Positions 46,401-57,367 of a stretch of DNA of 64,000 nucleotides are shown piece by piece; positions within the stretch are counted from its first letter, which is position 1, and each line of letters opens with the position of its first letter. The position numbers and the translations under genes were made by a program. This DNA is from Hepsetus odoe (Eukaryota > Chordata > Actinopteri > Characiformes > Hepsetidae): NCBI GenBank assembly GCA_017165825.1, contig CM029369.1:1842862-1906861 (forward strand), given 5' to 3'. Under the pieces are notes generated by a model. That model had not been told where the DNA came from, did no database searches, and worked only from the letters and a program-made list of their open reading frames with translations.

Positions 46401-46539
46401 CATACTGTGGCTGATCAACCTTGGAATACAAAATAATGATGGAATAGAAAGATAATGATAGAATAGAAATCCAATTGGAACGCTGGAGAATAGCTGAATA
46501 TTTCTATGAGAGGCACAATCGTGAACCACACAAAGTAGC

Positions 46540-46723
46540 TCATCTTCTCTGCTTTAACCCACACATTGGCTAGTCCAGCAGGCTTTTCTAAACTGGGAAG
46601 TTACTGATGGGGCCTGTAACTGCTTTTAAGTGGGGAATTTACAGCAACCTATTAGTCTGGGACTCCAACCTCAATCTTTTCGATCCAGCTCAGTCTCTTA
46701 ATACTGGACCATCGGGGCTGCCC
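46540..46723 (-). mobile_element. Old SINE-A, shared by both blocks
   Basis: Diverged reverse SINE-A (agtccagcaggcttttctaa, gatggggcctgtaactgctt, aatactggaccatcggggct). The same element, at the same site, is at 59,305-59,716 in block 2, so it predates the duplication. Confidence 0.75.
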
Positions 46724-47219
46724 CAGGAGTGTAAAAACTGAAAATAAAGATCTTAGTTTCAGACTGAGGCCTTTTTTCAGGGTCTTTGGGAAATACTGAG
46801 TGAGGGAGTGAATGCATGGAGACAGAAGGACAGGTTTTCGTTCTCAGACCTGTTGCCTGGCGTTCCAGGTTTCCAGATTTACCGAAAATTAGCCTGATCT
46901 CAGAGCTGCAGGGCCTGTATTGCTGCCTCATGGCTCTATAAAACTCAACGCGAAACCAGTCTGACTGCAATCCAGGACTCATTCATGAACAGGACACTAC
47001 ACCATTCCCGGTGAATTCAGAAAGAGATATTATCTTAAAAGTGGGAAATCTTTCAATGAAACGCGGTCCATTTCTTACATTATTCATTCTTTCCTCCCAT
47101 CCGATCTACTGCCTTGTACAGAGAATCTATTGGTGAGCTTTGCAATTCTGACCAGCTTTACAGTCAATATTCACTCCCACCACCGTGATTCTTCAGCACA
47201 GCCTCAACTCTCTTAGACC

Positions 47220-48430
47220 AGCTCCTTTCTTTAAGTCAGTTTCAGGAAACACTTCAGGTTTGAAGGACGCCCCAAAGCCTTCTTTGGACGCCGGTTGCCT
47301 TTTTGTTTCCTCTCTCTTCTGTGAGATGATCTCACACTGCTCGAAACTGTTCAGGTACAGAGACTGGACTGAAACTGAAAGACAAAAACACTGTCCTTCA
47401 GGAAGATCTGGAACTGTTCTTTTAACAATAAAATGGAGATGTTGAACTGCCTCTCTAGTATTGTGACAAAGTTTACTTAGAGTATGTAGAACTTGTGGTC
47501 TGTAAAATTTCCTCTTATTATTACTAATAATAATAATATTAATGTCTTCAAAAAGTTGTTATTCTTTTCCTTTCTTTGTATTTTATTACATACAGTGCAC
47601 ATTATTCCATTATATGTATTCATGTTGGCATTTCTGTTCAGATCTACTTAATCTTTTTTATTTATTTATTCTAGCTGTATTCTTATTTTCATTTCATTTA
47701 TTTTACTATTTTTTTATAACATTCATCTTTACCGCGACAGATTTTATCTTATGGATTTTAGGATTTTATCTAGATTTTTACCCGCTATTCATTTTATGTA
47801 CTGATATCTGTATCCTTTATTTCTGTATGTCCTTCTTTCTTCTCCCTGCCACATAGCGCAGATCCTGCACCTGCCACAGTTGTCCTGGCCACTGCCTGCA
47901 GGTTGACTCTTTTCTCAGGCAGCAGTGACTCTCTTAACAGCCACTTCTGAGGCCCGGCTCCACCTTCTGAGCTCTCTACCAGCCCAAAGCCCTTTCACCC
48001 CCGTCACCCTGCTGCCATTCCCTCTCATCCCCGTCACCTTTGACCTACATACTACCAACTGCACCTCATTTTCTTGTTCTTTCGAGCAACTTAGCAAGTC
48101 AAAACACCAAACAAGGTCATAGGTTCAGATTAGGTAGTTCTCACCAGAGACCTTGGAGCTCCAGGAGGAATAGATAAAAGTCACACTCTGAACTGTGCAC
48201 GTAGAGAGAGGATTCAACACTGACTGGTCTCTTGAGGAACTTCATGACTCTTCTGTTATTAAACTTGCTAGAGCTTCAAAACCTCTTCGCCTCATCACTG
48301 ACTCTTCGAACCTCGGTTCTCAGTCGGGGAAGCCAGAGAGACGAGGGGATGCATTTCTCCACTGGGTAAACTTGTGGATGAGATAACTAAAGAATCGTTA
48401 TCATCAACAGCAACAACAACAACATAATAA
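47220..48430. other. Segment present only in block 1
   Basis: Between ctcttagacca (47,209) and gaagaagtagaatatg (48,467), block 1 has about 1.2 kb where block 2 has about 130 bases. It includes an element E fragment (about 47,340-47,425) and AT-rich unique sequence. No gene seen. Confidence 0.65.
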
Positions 48431-48599
48431 TAATAATAACAATAATATAATTATTAATAATAATTTGAAGAAGTAGAATATGTTTGATTTATACAGTCTC
48501 TTTCTCAAACCCATCACCTGAATGTCATTCTTAAAGGTTGATGAAAAAAACAGCCTGATTAAAATGATCATGACTGGATGTCAGGATGAAAACCTAAGA

Positions 48600-48715
48600 A
48601 CATTGCCCTTTTAAAAGTGTGGGCGGACTGAAGTTGGCTCTCTCTCTCTCTCTCTGTCTGTCTCTCTCTCTCTCTTCTGGTCGCTTCTTCTCTCGGAGGG
48701 ACACTGTAGAGTATT
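48600..48715 (+). promoter_or_regulatory. Possible hnmt promoter / 5' UTR exon
   Basis: Both blocks keep agtgtggxxggactgaxgttggct, a (tc)n tract and tctcggagggacactg. In block 2 this is followed by tgagtatc, giving a good donor (act|gtgagt, about 60,738). Here it reads gtagagt, which spoils the donor. It would fit a noncoding first exon about 0.9 kb before the ATG. This is inference without transcript support. Confidence 0.3.
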
Positions 48716-48834
48716 TAGTTTACTTTTTGTTTCTGTTTAAATGGTTCTTGCTCTTGAAGGTGCCATTCGCCTCGTTTTCCGCTCCTCAGCAGGATCAGGA
48801 TCTGCTGCTGATCTTTGGAGGATTGGTTCTTCAT

Positions 48835-49010
48835 GTGCTGACCTGTTGTTGATGTGTTGTTCGATTGATGACCTGTTGTTGATCTATTGAGTTTCTGTCC
48901 TTTTTCGGTTGACCTGTCTATGATCTGTTGATGATTTTTGATTTTTCTGTTGGTCTGTTTTTGATCTTTGATGGATTTGTTAAGATCTGCTGTTGATCTA
49001 TGATCATCTC
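48835..49010. repeat. gatctgttgatg short repeat, contracted
   Basis: Degenerate ttgatctgttgatg repeat of about 170 bases. The matching place in block 2 is expanded to about 740 bases (60,905-61,640). Confidence 0.8.
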
Positions 49011-49565
49011 ATCAGAGTGTGCTTGAGTTGTGTGTGTGCTCCAGTGTACAGAATCAATTGAGGAAACAAACAGTAAAAATTAGTTGGTAATATCAATATC
49101 ACCAAAGGATTTATTTGTACTAGATGTTAATACATCTTTAGGAGGGCGTCAAGAGCAACGCTTGTTCATTTGAACATGAACCATGGTATGTGGCGTATTT
49201 AGTGGCTAATCTTTCGTTAAATCATTTAATCAGCCAGTTTGGCATTTTGCACAAAATGGTTACAGGTTACAAAGTCTCAAGCCATTTTTTACAGCTACCT
49301 GAGCTAATAGCATTGCATGCACAGCATACAACTTTGGGGCTCTTGATATGATGTTTGCTGATGTTCTTGAGGTAGATAGTTGAGGCACCTCTACAGAAAC
49401 ACACTTCTGCATGTTTAAATATATACTCGCTGTCCATCCCCTGAATTGCAACAATTTTCTGAATAATGAAAACATTTCTGTGTTAATCTGACCTGTGCAG
49501 GTCACAGTGGCTGATGGCCCATTTGCAGGCTCTGAAAGTTTCTCCATGTGTGTGTGTTCAGAGCC

Positions 49566-49694
49566 ATGGCAGCTCCGTTCACAAGCCTGGAGGACTATTC
49601 CAGATACCTCCAGTCCTTCCAGCTGTTTCTGGAGTGCTCGTCTGAACACCAGTGCATGAGGGATTTCATCCACGGAACCCTTCCATACCACAGG
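49566..49694 (+). CDS. hnmt: hnmt copy 1 exon 1
   Basis: The ATG at 49,566 has a good context (gagccatgg). Encodes MAAPFTSLEDYSRYL, then FQLFLECSSEHQCMRDFIHG. The end reads ccataccacagg|gtaatg and leaves phase 0. Block 2 here has ccagacatactggccag|gtaatg, phase 2, which is what exon 2 needs. Copy 1 has therefore lost about four codons and its phase at the 3' end of the exon. Confidence 0.85.
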
Positions 49695-49816
49695 GTAATG
49701 GGAAGCCATAGCACCTAAGTATGGGGATATTGACTGTTATGCTAGCAATGTGAATGGATGGCTTAGATAAAAGTGTAAGGTTGCTTTTAAGAGATAATCT
49801 GCTCTCCGTTCTGCAG

Positions 49817-49869
49817 CATTGGAGCCGGAAAAAACGTTCTAAATGTGATGGGAGTGGGAAGCGGAGGAG
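49817..49869 (+). CDS. hnmt: hnmt copy 1 exon 2 (SAM-binding start)
   Basis: Acceptor ccgttctgcag, donor ggag|gtatga; needs phase 2 in, gives phase 1 out. Encodes IGAGKNVLNVMGVGSGGG, the beta strand and glycine-rich loop that binds S-adenosylmethionine. Base-identical to the block 2 exon. Confidence 0.92.
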
Positions 49870-49924
49870 GTATGACTCCGACAGCATAACAGTGAAACAC
49901 CTGCTGATGAGGCCGATTTGCTCT

Positions 49925-50200
49925 ATAAAATGACAATAGTATTGGGACATCTGACTACAAACAGGAAGATTTGTGACACCCCATTTCAAATCCATAGGCA
50001 TTGGTATAGACAGCCTAGTGTTTAGTAACTAGGCCTCAGGATTGGAAGATTGTAGATTTGAATCCTGGCCCAGTAGCTTACCCTGAGGTACCCTTGAGCA
50101 AGATACCATTCTCATCACTGCTCCCTGGGTGCTGGATATGGCTGCCCCCTGCTGGATGGTGTGTGTGGTTCAAATACTGAGGACATATTTGGATGTATTT
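49925..50200. mobile_element. Shared intronic MITE piece and SINE-A
   Basis: A short tgacaatagtattgggacat fragment, related to the 8600 element, is followed by a forward SINE-A (cctagtgtttagtaactagg, ttaccctgaggtacccttga, ccccctgctggatggtgtgt). The same pair is at 62,578-62,850 in block 2, so both inserted before the duplication. Confidence 0.8.
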
Positions 50201-50632
50201 TGACGCAAATTAAAAGAATGATATGAGGACAGTGCATTAAACCCTAAATGATCAAGCATGAAATATGAAGGTAGATGATTAGTTAACTAAAACACAACGA
50301 AGCTGGACTGGATTTCTGACACTTGTGAACAGAATTCCAGCACAAAGTCAATGTCAGTCACTGAAGACAGTCCTGATGCATCTACAAAACCAACATTTTG
50401 TGCCTTTGTTGCTAATGAGTTCTCTAAATATGAGTTCTCTCAAATATTGAAAACCAATAACATTTACTCTTCTTTTTCTTTCTTTTGATAATCTTATGAT
50501 AAGCAATCTATCTATTTTTAAATCTGAAGGTGGGACCAAATCTCTGGTCTGTATTGTGCCTATAAACAAAAAAACTAAATTTCTTTTGAAAAATGACCTG
50601 AAGTTGTGAAAATAGGCTGTGTTTCTGTTCAG

Positions 50633-50737
50633 GTGAGATTGATCTTGAGATCCTTCATCAGCTGCGCCTAAAACATCCAGAGGCCAGAGTGGAGAACGAG
50701 GTAGAGCCCAGCAGTGACATGCTATATAAGCATAAAG
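50633..50737 (+). CDS. hnmt: hnmt copy 1 exon 3
   Basis: Acceptor tctgttcag, donor aaag|gtaaaa; phase 1 in and out. Encodes EIDLEILHQLRLKHPEARVE, then NEVEPSSDMLYKHK. One valine codon of the conserved ENEVVEPS motif is missing (gaggtagagccc here, gaggtggtggagccc in block 2); this is an in-frame change. Confidence 0.92.
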
Positions 50738-50964
50738 GTAAAACTGACCGGTCTGTTCACACCACATTCATTGAGGAAAAAAAAAAACTGGACTAAAACC
50801 TCTCAGAATTAAAGTGTTTAGTTTTTTTTGTTTGTTTTTATACAAAAAAATTAAATAATGAAAAAGAAACAAAAATGAATAGGAGAAAGTGAGAGGAGCC
50901 TCAGGAGAAGTGCAGTTAGTTAACAGTAGTATGGAAGCACTTCATGTTAATATAGGTTATCATT

Positions 50965-51900
50965 CACAGAGGCAATGTTTGACGGAGGGTGTTGATGGAG
51001 AAGTACAGAGAAGGTCAGAGGAGCAGCATTGTGTCTTTCTGGACTGAGAAAGTTAGTACGACAGAGTTCAGAGAGTGAGTTGTGGTTTTGTATGAGGAAG
51101 TCTATGTTATAGAAAAGTATGAGAAAGTAGTTCAGATAAGGGTGATGCAGAGTGTGACAGTGGTGAGATCTGCAGTGGGAGTGATGGATCCACTTATGGA
51201 AGAGGCTGGAATACATCAAGGATCAGAAATGCAGTTGGAAGAGGAATGAAAAAGGTAGAATACATGAATATGAAAGAAAGGGAGGACAGTGGAGTGGTGA
51301 GGATGGAGGAGGAGGTGGTGAAGATGGAGGAGTTTAAATACTTGGGATCAACAGTTCAGAGTAACGGCAAGTGTGGAAGAGAGGAGAAGAAGAGAGTAGG
51401 CAAGTTGGAATTGGTGGAGAAGAGGATAGGAGTGATTTATGATATACAAAGAGTGATATGGAAGGTTTACAGGACAGTTGCGAGACCAGGTTATATGGGT
51501 GGCACTGACGAAAAGGCAGGAGGCGGAGCTGGAGGTGTCAGAGCTAAAGATGTTGAGATGTTTGTTGGTGTAATATGTGATGGCAGGATTAGAAATTAGT
51601 ATATTAAAGGGACAGACTGTGTTAGATGTCTGGAGACAAAGTTAGAGTAGCTAAGTAAGGCTGGCATGGTTGGGACATGTCCAGAGGAGAGACGAGGAGT
51701 ATATCAGAGGAGGATGTTGAAGATGGAGCTGCCAGGAAAGAGGAGAAGAGGAAGACCAAAGAGGAGGTTTATGGACGCGGTGAGAGCGGACATGCAGGGG
51801 GTCAATTTGAAGGAGGAAGATGCAGAGAACAAGAAGAAATGGAGACGGATGTTCCGCTGTGGCGATCCCCAACCAGGAGCAGCAAAATGAAAATAAAGAA
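50965..51900 (+). mobile_element. LINE-R fragment in hnmt intron 3
   Basis: Translated pieces from the RT start (tgttgatggagaagtacaga) to the C-terminal FMDAVRADMQG region and the 3' end, with frame breaks and internal deletions. The corresponding LINE is just entering at 63,905 in block 2, so this LINE is shared by both copies. Confidence 0.85.
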
Positions 51901-52050
51901 GAATGAAATACTAATAATTTATTATACATTTATTGCTATTTTTCTATTTTTTCTATTCTTATTACATTTATAATTTTTTTCTGATTCACTCGTTTTTTTG
52001 GGGGTTTTTTTAATCTATATAATTCGTATCCGTTGTCCATGTCTGTTCAG

Positions 52051-52181
52051 TTTTAGTATCGAAGACTGCAGATCTCGATCACATCTTCTTCAGGTGGAAC
52101 AAAATGACGGCGTCTGAGTTCGAGAAGGACTGGAAAGAGAGGAACCCGGAGAAAAAGATGGACTTCATACACATGATTCAG
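52051..52181 (+). CDS. hnmt: hnmt copy 1 exon 4
   Basis: Acceptor gtctgttcag, donor ttcag|gtgctt; phase 1 in, phase 0 out. Encodes LVSKTADLDHIFFRWNKMTA, then EFEKDWKER and KKMDFIHMIQ. The last residue is the counterpart of human Gln143 in the histamine pocket. Frame intact. Confidence 0.93.
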
Positions 52182-52319
52182 GTGCTTCTCATTAATGCAG
52201 TTTAATAACCTTTATTTCACCCATTTTTCATATTATTTCTTTAAAGAATGAATTTGGAACCTTCTGGAACACGTGGCTCTAGTTTAATAATACAGAGCGA
52301 AAGAAGAACAAGACTCAGC

Positions 52320-52375
52320 ATTCCTGAAGGACAGTTCTCCAGATCTTCCTGAAGGACAGTGTTGTTCTCTCCATA
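52320..52375. mobile_element. Element E scrap
   Basis: cagttctccagatcttcctg and aaggacagtgttgttctctc match the element E copies at 18,525 and 34,225. Confidence 0.65.
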
Positions 52376-52481
52376 AACATCCTGTATTATATCCTACACC
52401 CGGGGAGCAGGGATGGGGACCTACCGGATTGAGATTCAATATCACAACATTTGCATGTTGGGTACAAGTCCCTAAACAACA

Positions 52482-52484
<3 letters not shown>

Positions 52485-52520
<36 letters not shown>
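52485..52520. repeat. (gt)n at the exon 5 acceptor
   Basis: Pure (gt) run ending seven bases before the exon 5 start. It takes the place of a normal polypyrimidine tract, leaving only cctacag. Confidence 0.9.
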
Positions 52521-52522
<2 letters not shown>

Positions 52523-52527
52523 TACAG

Positions 52528-52621
52528 ATGTTGTACTATGTGAAGGATCCTGAAGCCACAGTTTCGTTTTTCCGGAGTCTTTTGCACAAGAACGGCAAAC
52601 TTCTCATCATTCTGGTCTCAG
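52528..52621 (+). CDS. hnmt: hnmt copy 1 exon 5
   Basis: Acceptor cctacag, donor ctcag|gtgaac; phase 0 in, phase 1 out. Encodes MLYYVKDPEATVSFFRSLLH, then KNGKLLIILVS. Family-typical and frame intact. Confidence 0.95.
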
Positions 52622-52654
52622 GTGAACAAAATGTCGACACACTTTTTCTTTCGG

Positions 52655-53150
52655 CTGCTCACATTTGTCTCCACAACGAAAAATCCATCTTCATTTCTTC
52701 CAGTCCTCTGCATTCTCTTCCTTCAAACCAACCACCTTCATGTCCTCTCTCACCACGTCCATAAACCTCTTTTTTCTTCTTCCTCTTCTTTGGGACACAA
52801 ACCAAATATTAAATGAGACGTTCCAGCCTAAGCATCGCTTCTGTTGCCTAGCAACCTTGACAATGCCAAGGCTATTAATGATAAAGAACCTCCTTCAAAC
52901 CGACCCCCTGCATGTCCTCTCTCACCACATCCATAAACCTCCTCTTTGTTTCTCCTTCTTTTCTGGCAGCTCCATCTCCACCATCCTCCTCCCAATATAA
53001 TCCTCGTCTCTCCTCTGTACATGTCCAAACCAACGCAACTTTGCTTCTCTAACTCTGTCTCCAAACGTCCAACCTGATCCGTCCCTCTAATACACTAATT
53101 TCTTATCCTGTCCAGTCTTGTCACACCCAACGAACATCTCAGCATCTCGA
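52655..53150 (-). mobile_element. LINE-R fragments, reverse
   Basis: Two reverse pieces (about 52,655-52,795 and 52,880-53,150), both covering the C-terminal region (cctctctcaccacatccata). The segment between them is unrelated. Confidence 0.8.
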
Positions 53151-54164
53151 AGATCATGAATAAACACGCTTTTAATTAATTTAAAGAACGAATTAAAAAG
53201 AAAATCAGCTGAAACCGTAATTTATTAAGTCTAAAACTAAACATCTTAAAATAGAAGAAAAGTAATTAGTACACTTTCGATTTTATTTTAATCCTTCAAG
53301 CCGACGTTGTTACGCCTTTACGCTGTTACGCCCTTTGTTTCCAAACATCCTGTTCTCCATCCTGTGGATTTTAGAGGAAGTGTTATCAGAGTAGATGTAT
53401 GTAAAAAGAAAAGTATATTAAACACATATTTAAATAACATAATTAATCAAATGAACTTTTTAAAACTTTTTTCACTAGTAGCCTTAAATATATCATTTTA
53501 AATTTAAATAAATGAAATTAATAGTAATAAATAATGCTAAATCATTTCAAATGCATTATTGCAAATAATTAAGTCGTTTTAATAAATTAATTTAAAACTG
53601 CTTTCTAGATAAATCAAGTGGTATTTTCAATTATGTTACATAATCATTTAGATATATAATTTTAAATTAAATAATGTTAAGTATTTTTAAAAGTGATTTA
53701 CATCAATTTATATATATAATTTAAAATAAAAAAAAATGTATTCATTTTAAATAAATCATTTTAAATAAATCACTATGAACACATGCATGGTGTTATGGTA
53801 ACGCAAACTATGGCTCTGAACTCACTTCCCAGCACTCTAAGGCTAAGACTATTGTTGGTTGGTCCCCATCCTGTAGGCAGGGTCGTCTCCTTCCCATCCA
53901 GCCCATGGCTGAAAAAACAGCTCGCATGGAAGACATCCCAACCTTCTGCCACCAGAATACTGGATTTTACGGGTGTCTGGGAGTAAAAAAAGAGCCACAA
54001 CCTGACCTCCACATCGCCCTTTTGATTCGGCAATTCATTGACCCTCCTCTTTTCAATGTCCTTTCCTTACTGTGAGACGCCTTTTTGCTGTCCATGTCCG
54101 GCACAAAAAGCCCGTCTGAATAAAAAAGAGATGCCCGCGATTGAAGATTTTCCTCAGGGAGTTC
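53151..54164. other. AT-rich hnmt intron 5, no gene seen
   Basis: 53,160-53,770 is very AT-rich. 53,775-54,160 is unique, with no exon or clear repeat. Confidence 0.45.
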
Positions 54165-54310
54165 GATTCCCTCTCCAGTAGTGGCCGTCTCTTGAGATGC
54201 CTTGAGCAAGGTACCGTTTCTGGTCACTGCTCCTCGGCTTATAGCTGTCCCCCGGCTGCACGTGGTGTCTGGAGTGCATGGCCTGGTAGTGAAAACATTA
54301 AAACCTTGTC
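54165..54310 (+). mobile_element. SINE-A fragment, scrambled
   Basis: gttcgattccctctccagta, ttgagcaaggtaccgtttct and ccggctgcacgtggtgtctg are SINE-A pieces. Partial and diverged. Confidence 0.6.
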
Positions 54311-54339
54311 ACATAGATTTTTGAGGATACAAACCAGCC

Positions 54340-54905
54340 AGAACTTATCGACACTATCATTCCTCTCACCAGGCTGGTTAAACTCTCCCTCCATGACAAG
54401 ATCACACGTCTTCATCAACTTGAATCTCCACCTCCCAACACTCCTGCTTACCTATCTACTCTTTGTGCTGTCTGCTTGTCGCAAGGACGTGCTTATCTGG
54501 GCACATTCTGGGCAGTCTGGCAGGTCATCCGGGGAACCACGGCACACTTGAATGACTATGTCAATATTATCGGTGGCCCTCTTGGAGAAAGGATGCTGAA
54601 GAGTTTATGCAGGCCTGTTCTGTTTGCACCCAGAGAAAAAGCTCTTCTGAAAGCTTCGACGGCTATGTAGAAGACGGCTAATCAACATCATCGCCAGGCA
54701 CAGTTGTATCACCCAGGCAATAAAGTTTGGCTGTCTACCCAGGACATCACTATTCCAGACCAACAGTCCACGAACTTGTCACCCCACTTCATTGGACCTT
54801 TCACTGTCCTCTCGTGGGTCAACCCAACACCTACCGGCCAGACTGGTTACTATAGTGTGATTCACCCACTGGCCACACATGTCCAAGCTTTAAGCTCCCT
54901 GGGTG
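54340..54905 (+). mobile_element. Ty3/gypsy retrotransposon remnant
   Basis: Fragments of an integrase region from a gypsy-type LTR retrotransposon. There is a zinc-finger-like part with a CxxC pair near 54,617, then, after a stop and loss of the catalytic core, a C-terminal part with HPGNKVWLST and FIGPFTV. Several stops and frame changes. A dead fragment inside hnmt intron 5; LTRs are not seen. Confidence 0.7.
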
Positions 54906-55473
54906 ACTTTCGCCTACTTCAGCTGTCCCAGCTCTCCTCGGGCCTCCTTCCCAGGCTTTCTCTGGTGGTCCTGTCACATTGTCTCTCATTTCTGTTTCCC
55001 ATTGTCATGGGCCGGGTTCCAACAATTGATTGGGCTGGCTGTGGCCCGAGCATTGGTTCTGTCTCTCCTTATGTCCTGGACCGGCCTTGATCCACGTTTC
55101 CACCACATGCTCACTCTGGAGGCCCTGGCCCACCGGGATGTGGGCTGTGGGGATGGAGAAAGCTCACTGATAGAGGGGCATGGTGTGGACTTACATCTAG
55201 ACATAAAATAGACAAAGCGCAATGTTCAACACTCCGTCCACACTCTCATGAGCTTATCACACGGACTCAGTATCACAGATAATCTGCTGAGTTTCCCTTG
55301 TTGATATCTCTCAGGAGAAGTTCTTTTTACTGCCTAACAGGGTGAAAGATATGGCTGTTTTAAGCACTGGGATTCTATCACAGAGGTTTGTGATGGAGAG
55401 TCATGACATATATAACATATATATTGTGCACTATATTGGCTGTGTTAACAGTAACTCACTGCGCCCCCTGCAG
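54906..55473. other. hnmt intron 5, end
   Basis: No further exon. May include more of the decayed LTR element up to about 55,210. Confidence 0.4.
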
Positions 55474-55813
55474 GAGAGAGCGGGTGGGGGCGGCTGTGGA
55501 GAACCTACCGGGCTGAGCTGTGCAGCCAGTGCGTCACGACCGAGACACCAAGAGCTCCTTTAGATGCCAAAGGTGTCCCCACTAGGAGATAAGGATATCC
55601 CAAATGGACATCACTGAGTGTTTCATCCCGGGGGACGAGAAAGGAGAGCTGCTGCTGGACTTCCTGACTGAAGTGAAAGACTTCAGCAAAAGCGCCTCCC
55701 CGAGTCTGAGGACAGGCGTCCTGGAGCTGCTCCGGCACCCGGACTGCAGCCGGGAGGAGGACGGCAGGATCATATTCAACAACAACTTTGAGGCTGTGGT
55801 GTTCGAACCGTAG
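55474..55813 (+). CDS. hnmt: hnmt copy 1 exon 6, frameshifted
   Basis: Acceptor gcgccccctgcag. The first part reads GESGWGRLWRTYRAELCSQC, then VTTE. The frame then goes wrong and meets TAA at 55,590-55,592. From 55,604 the right frame is back: MDITECFIPGDEKGELLLDF, later EEDGRIIFNNNFEAVVFEP and the stop TAG at 55,811-55,813. The damaged stretch, 55,547-55,600, needs at least one net base and probably three small indels to agree with the family. The rest is well conserved. Confidence 0.85.
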
Positions 55814-55837
55814 CTCCAAACGTTTGTACTTCTCACT

Positions 55838-56071
55838 AAGTGAAAGTGAAAGTGACTGCATTCATCATTGTGAACAATGAAACCCGCACATACCGTCCTG
55901 CAGGGGGCAGCCATATCCAGTGCCCTTCAGCAAGGTATCATCCCCATCACTGCTCCGCGGTTGCTGGATATGTCTGCCCCTGCTGGACGGTGTGTGTGGG
56001 CAAATACAGAGGACAGCCGATTGTGGCTCACTGTGTTCATTAATGACTCTGAGTCACTTTCACTTTCACTT
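55838..56071. repeat. Inverted SINE-A tails in hnmt 3' UTR
   Basis: A reverse SINE-A tail (from 55,838) and a forward SINE-A tail (to 56,071) face each other. The ends, 55,838-55,857 and 56,052-56,071, are a perfect 20-base inverted repeat. It begins 25 bases after the hnmt stop codon, so the mRNA could form a long stem. Confidence 0.9.
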
Positions 56072-57365
56072 CAACACGCAAGATGCAAGATGTTGTTCAC
56101 CATCTTCAGTTCAGAACTGGCTTGTGAGGCTAAAACTAGGGAAATCAACAGTCACCCAGGATCCATCCCAACGCCTCTCAACTCCACTAAACCTCCCAGA
56201 TCTTCAAGTGAAGCGGATCAGACTTGTGGGTGTGGTTTAGGACGCAGTAGGACCCACTGTCACCTTAAGGAAGATGTGGAGAAGGTTCAACCAGGCTGAA
56301 TGAAGTTTGGTGAAGAAGGTTGTCTGATCAACTCCACCTGGGCTCAGTGAAGCACCTTGAGCAATTTGTCAGATTTTGTGCCAAAAAGCCTTCCTGTTCC
56401 ACTTAAACTGATTTATGCATTCACAAAATACATTAAATATTAAGTGGTTACTGAGGTGAGAGCCACAAATCTATTCTGATTTATAGTTCAGAAATCAAAC
56501 TTTTCATACTTATCAAAAACGTTTGAGCTATTTAGTGTTTGCAGTGCTGCCTCCTAGTGGTGATGCAGAAAAGATGAAAGTGATTCGCTGTACTGTAGTG
56601 CTGATCGATACTTTTTCTCTTGAGATTATTCTTGCAAACTATAATGAATCTCAGTTCAGAAGAACATAAATCATGATCAATTAAAAAGTCTTATTAACCA
56701 GTATTGATAATCATGACCAGCCAATTCTTTATCTGATCATATGTTAAAATGAGCAAAAGATTGTTGCTATGAAATGTTCACCAGCAGAGTGATCCAGAGG
56801 TCTTGGGTCGGAGTGTGCAGGTGATGGTTTGTTGTTTTAAGGCTGCTGTCAGAATTTTTACTTAGTGTGATTAAAATCTCTTTTTTAATCTACACTGTAT
56901 TTGTGATTTCTTCATCATAAAGAAGAACCAGGTGGAGAAACACAGGATTTATCTGATATTTTACAAAACCCTCATCAGGAGGTAAAGAGACGGGTCTTCT
57001 CCACTCAACCCAGAATCAGGAGACTTTGCCAGACCTCCAATCTGGAGGCCTACGTCTGATTCACAAAGTCCTGCTGACCCTTAAGGTTGCCATCATAAAA
57101 GCATCATTCCTGCATCCCTGAGTAGCATATGCTTCTCGCTCCCATGATGCTCTTCTCCCTCCTCCACCTAAAGCAAATTCAGTTGTTGGTGGACAAGCCT
57201 TAATCCTGACATTAAGCTTGGAGGTCTTAATGAAAGACACTCAAGCAAAGAATGAATCTTGACAAAAGTCCCTCAAAGCCAGAAGTGACTTGTGAATGGT
57301 TTTTGTGAGATGTTTGCCAAAAGTAGCTGTCCTTCAATCTCCTGAGGACACTTGAGTGGAAGTGA
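56072..57365. other. hnmt 3' flank, no gene seen
   Basis: Unique sequence with no exon. The polyadenylation site of hnmt is not obvious. Confidence 0.4.
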
Positions 57366-57367
57366 CC

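Larger units (their letters stand above)
44620..51100 (+). repeat. Duplicated block, copy 1
   Basis: Matches 58,475-64,000 in order and orientation. Anchors: gttgataaaatttaga (44,633 and 58,489), aaatgggtgacgatctcaaa (44,767 and 58,619), gatagaatagaaatccaat (46,457 and 59,224), hnmt ATG (49,566 and 62,207), exon 2 (49,817 and 62,466), exon 3 (50,633 and 63,604). Spacing between copies changes from 13.9 to 12.6 to 13.0 kb because of private insertions and deletions. Copy 1 continues past the region shared in this window. Confidence 0.9.
49566..55813 (+). other. hnmt: hnmt copy 1, six exons, frame broken
   Basis: Gene overview. Six exons (49566-49694, 49817-49869, 50633-50737, 52051-52181, 52528-52621, 55474-55813) follow the order of histamine N-methyltransferase. 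This cytosolic enzyme moves a methyl group from S-adenosylmethionine to the ring nitrogen of histamine. The S-adenosylmethionine-binding VGSGGGEID motif is present. So are the counterparts of human Glu28 (SSEHQCM), Gln143 (end of FIHMIQ) and Asn283 (FNNNF), which contact histamine. As read, the gene cannot make a full protein. The exon 1/2 phases disagree, and exon 6 contains a frameshift with an in-frame stop at 55,590. It could be a pseudogene, or the sequence may hold indel errors. Confidence 0.88.
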
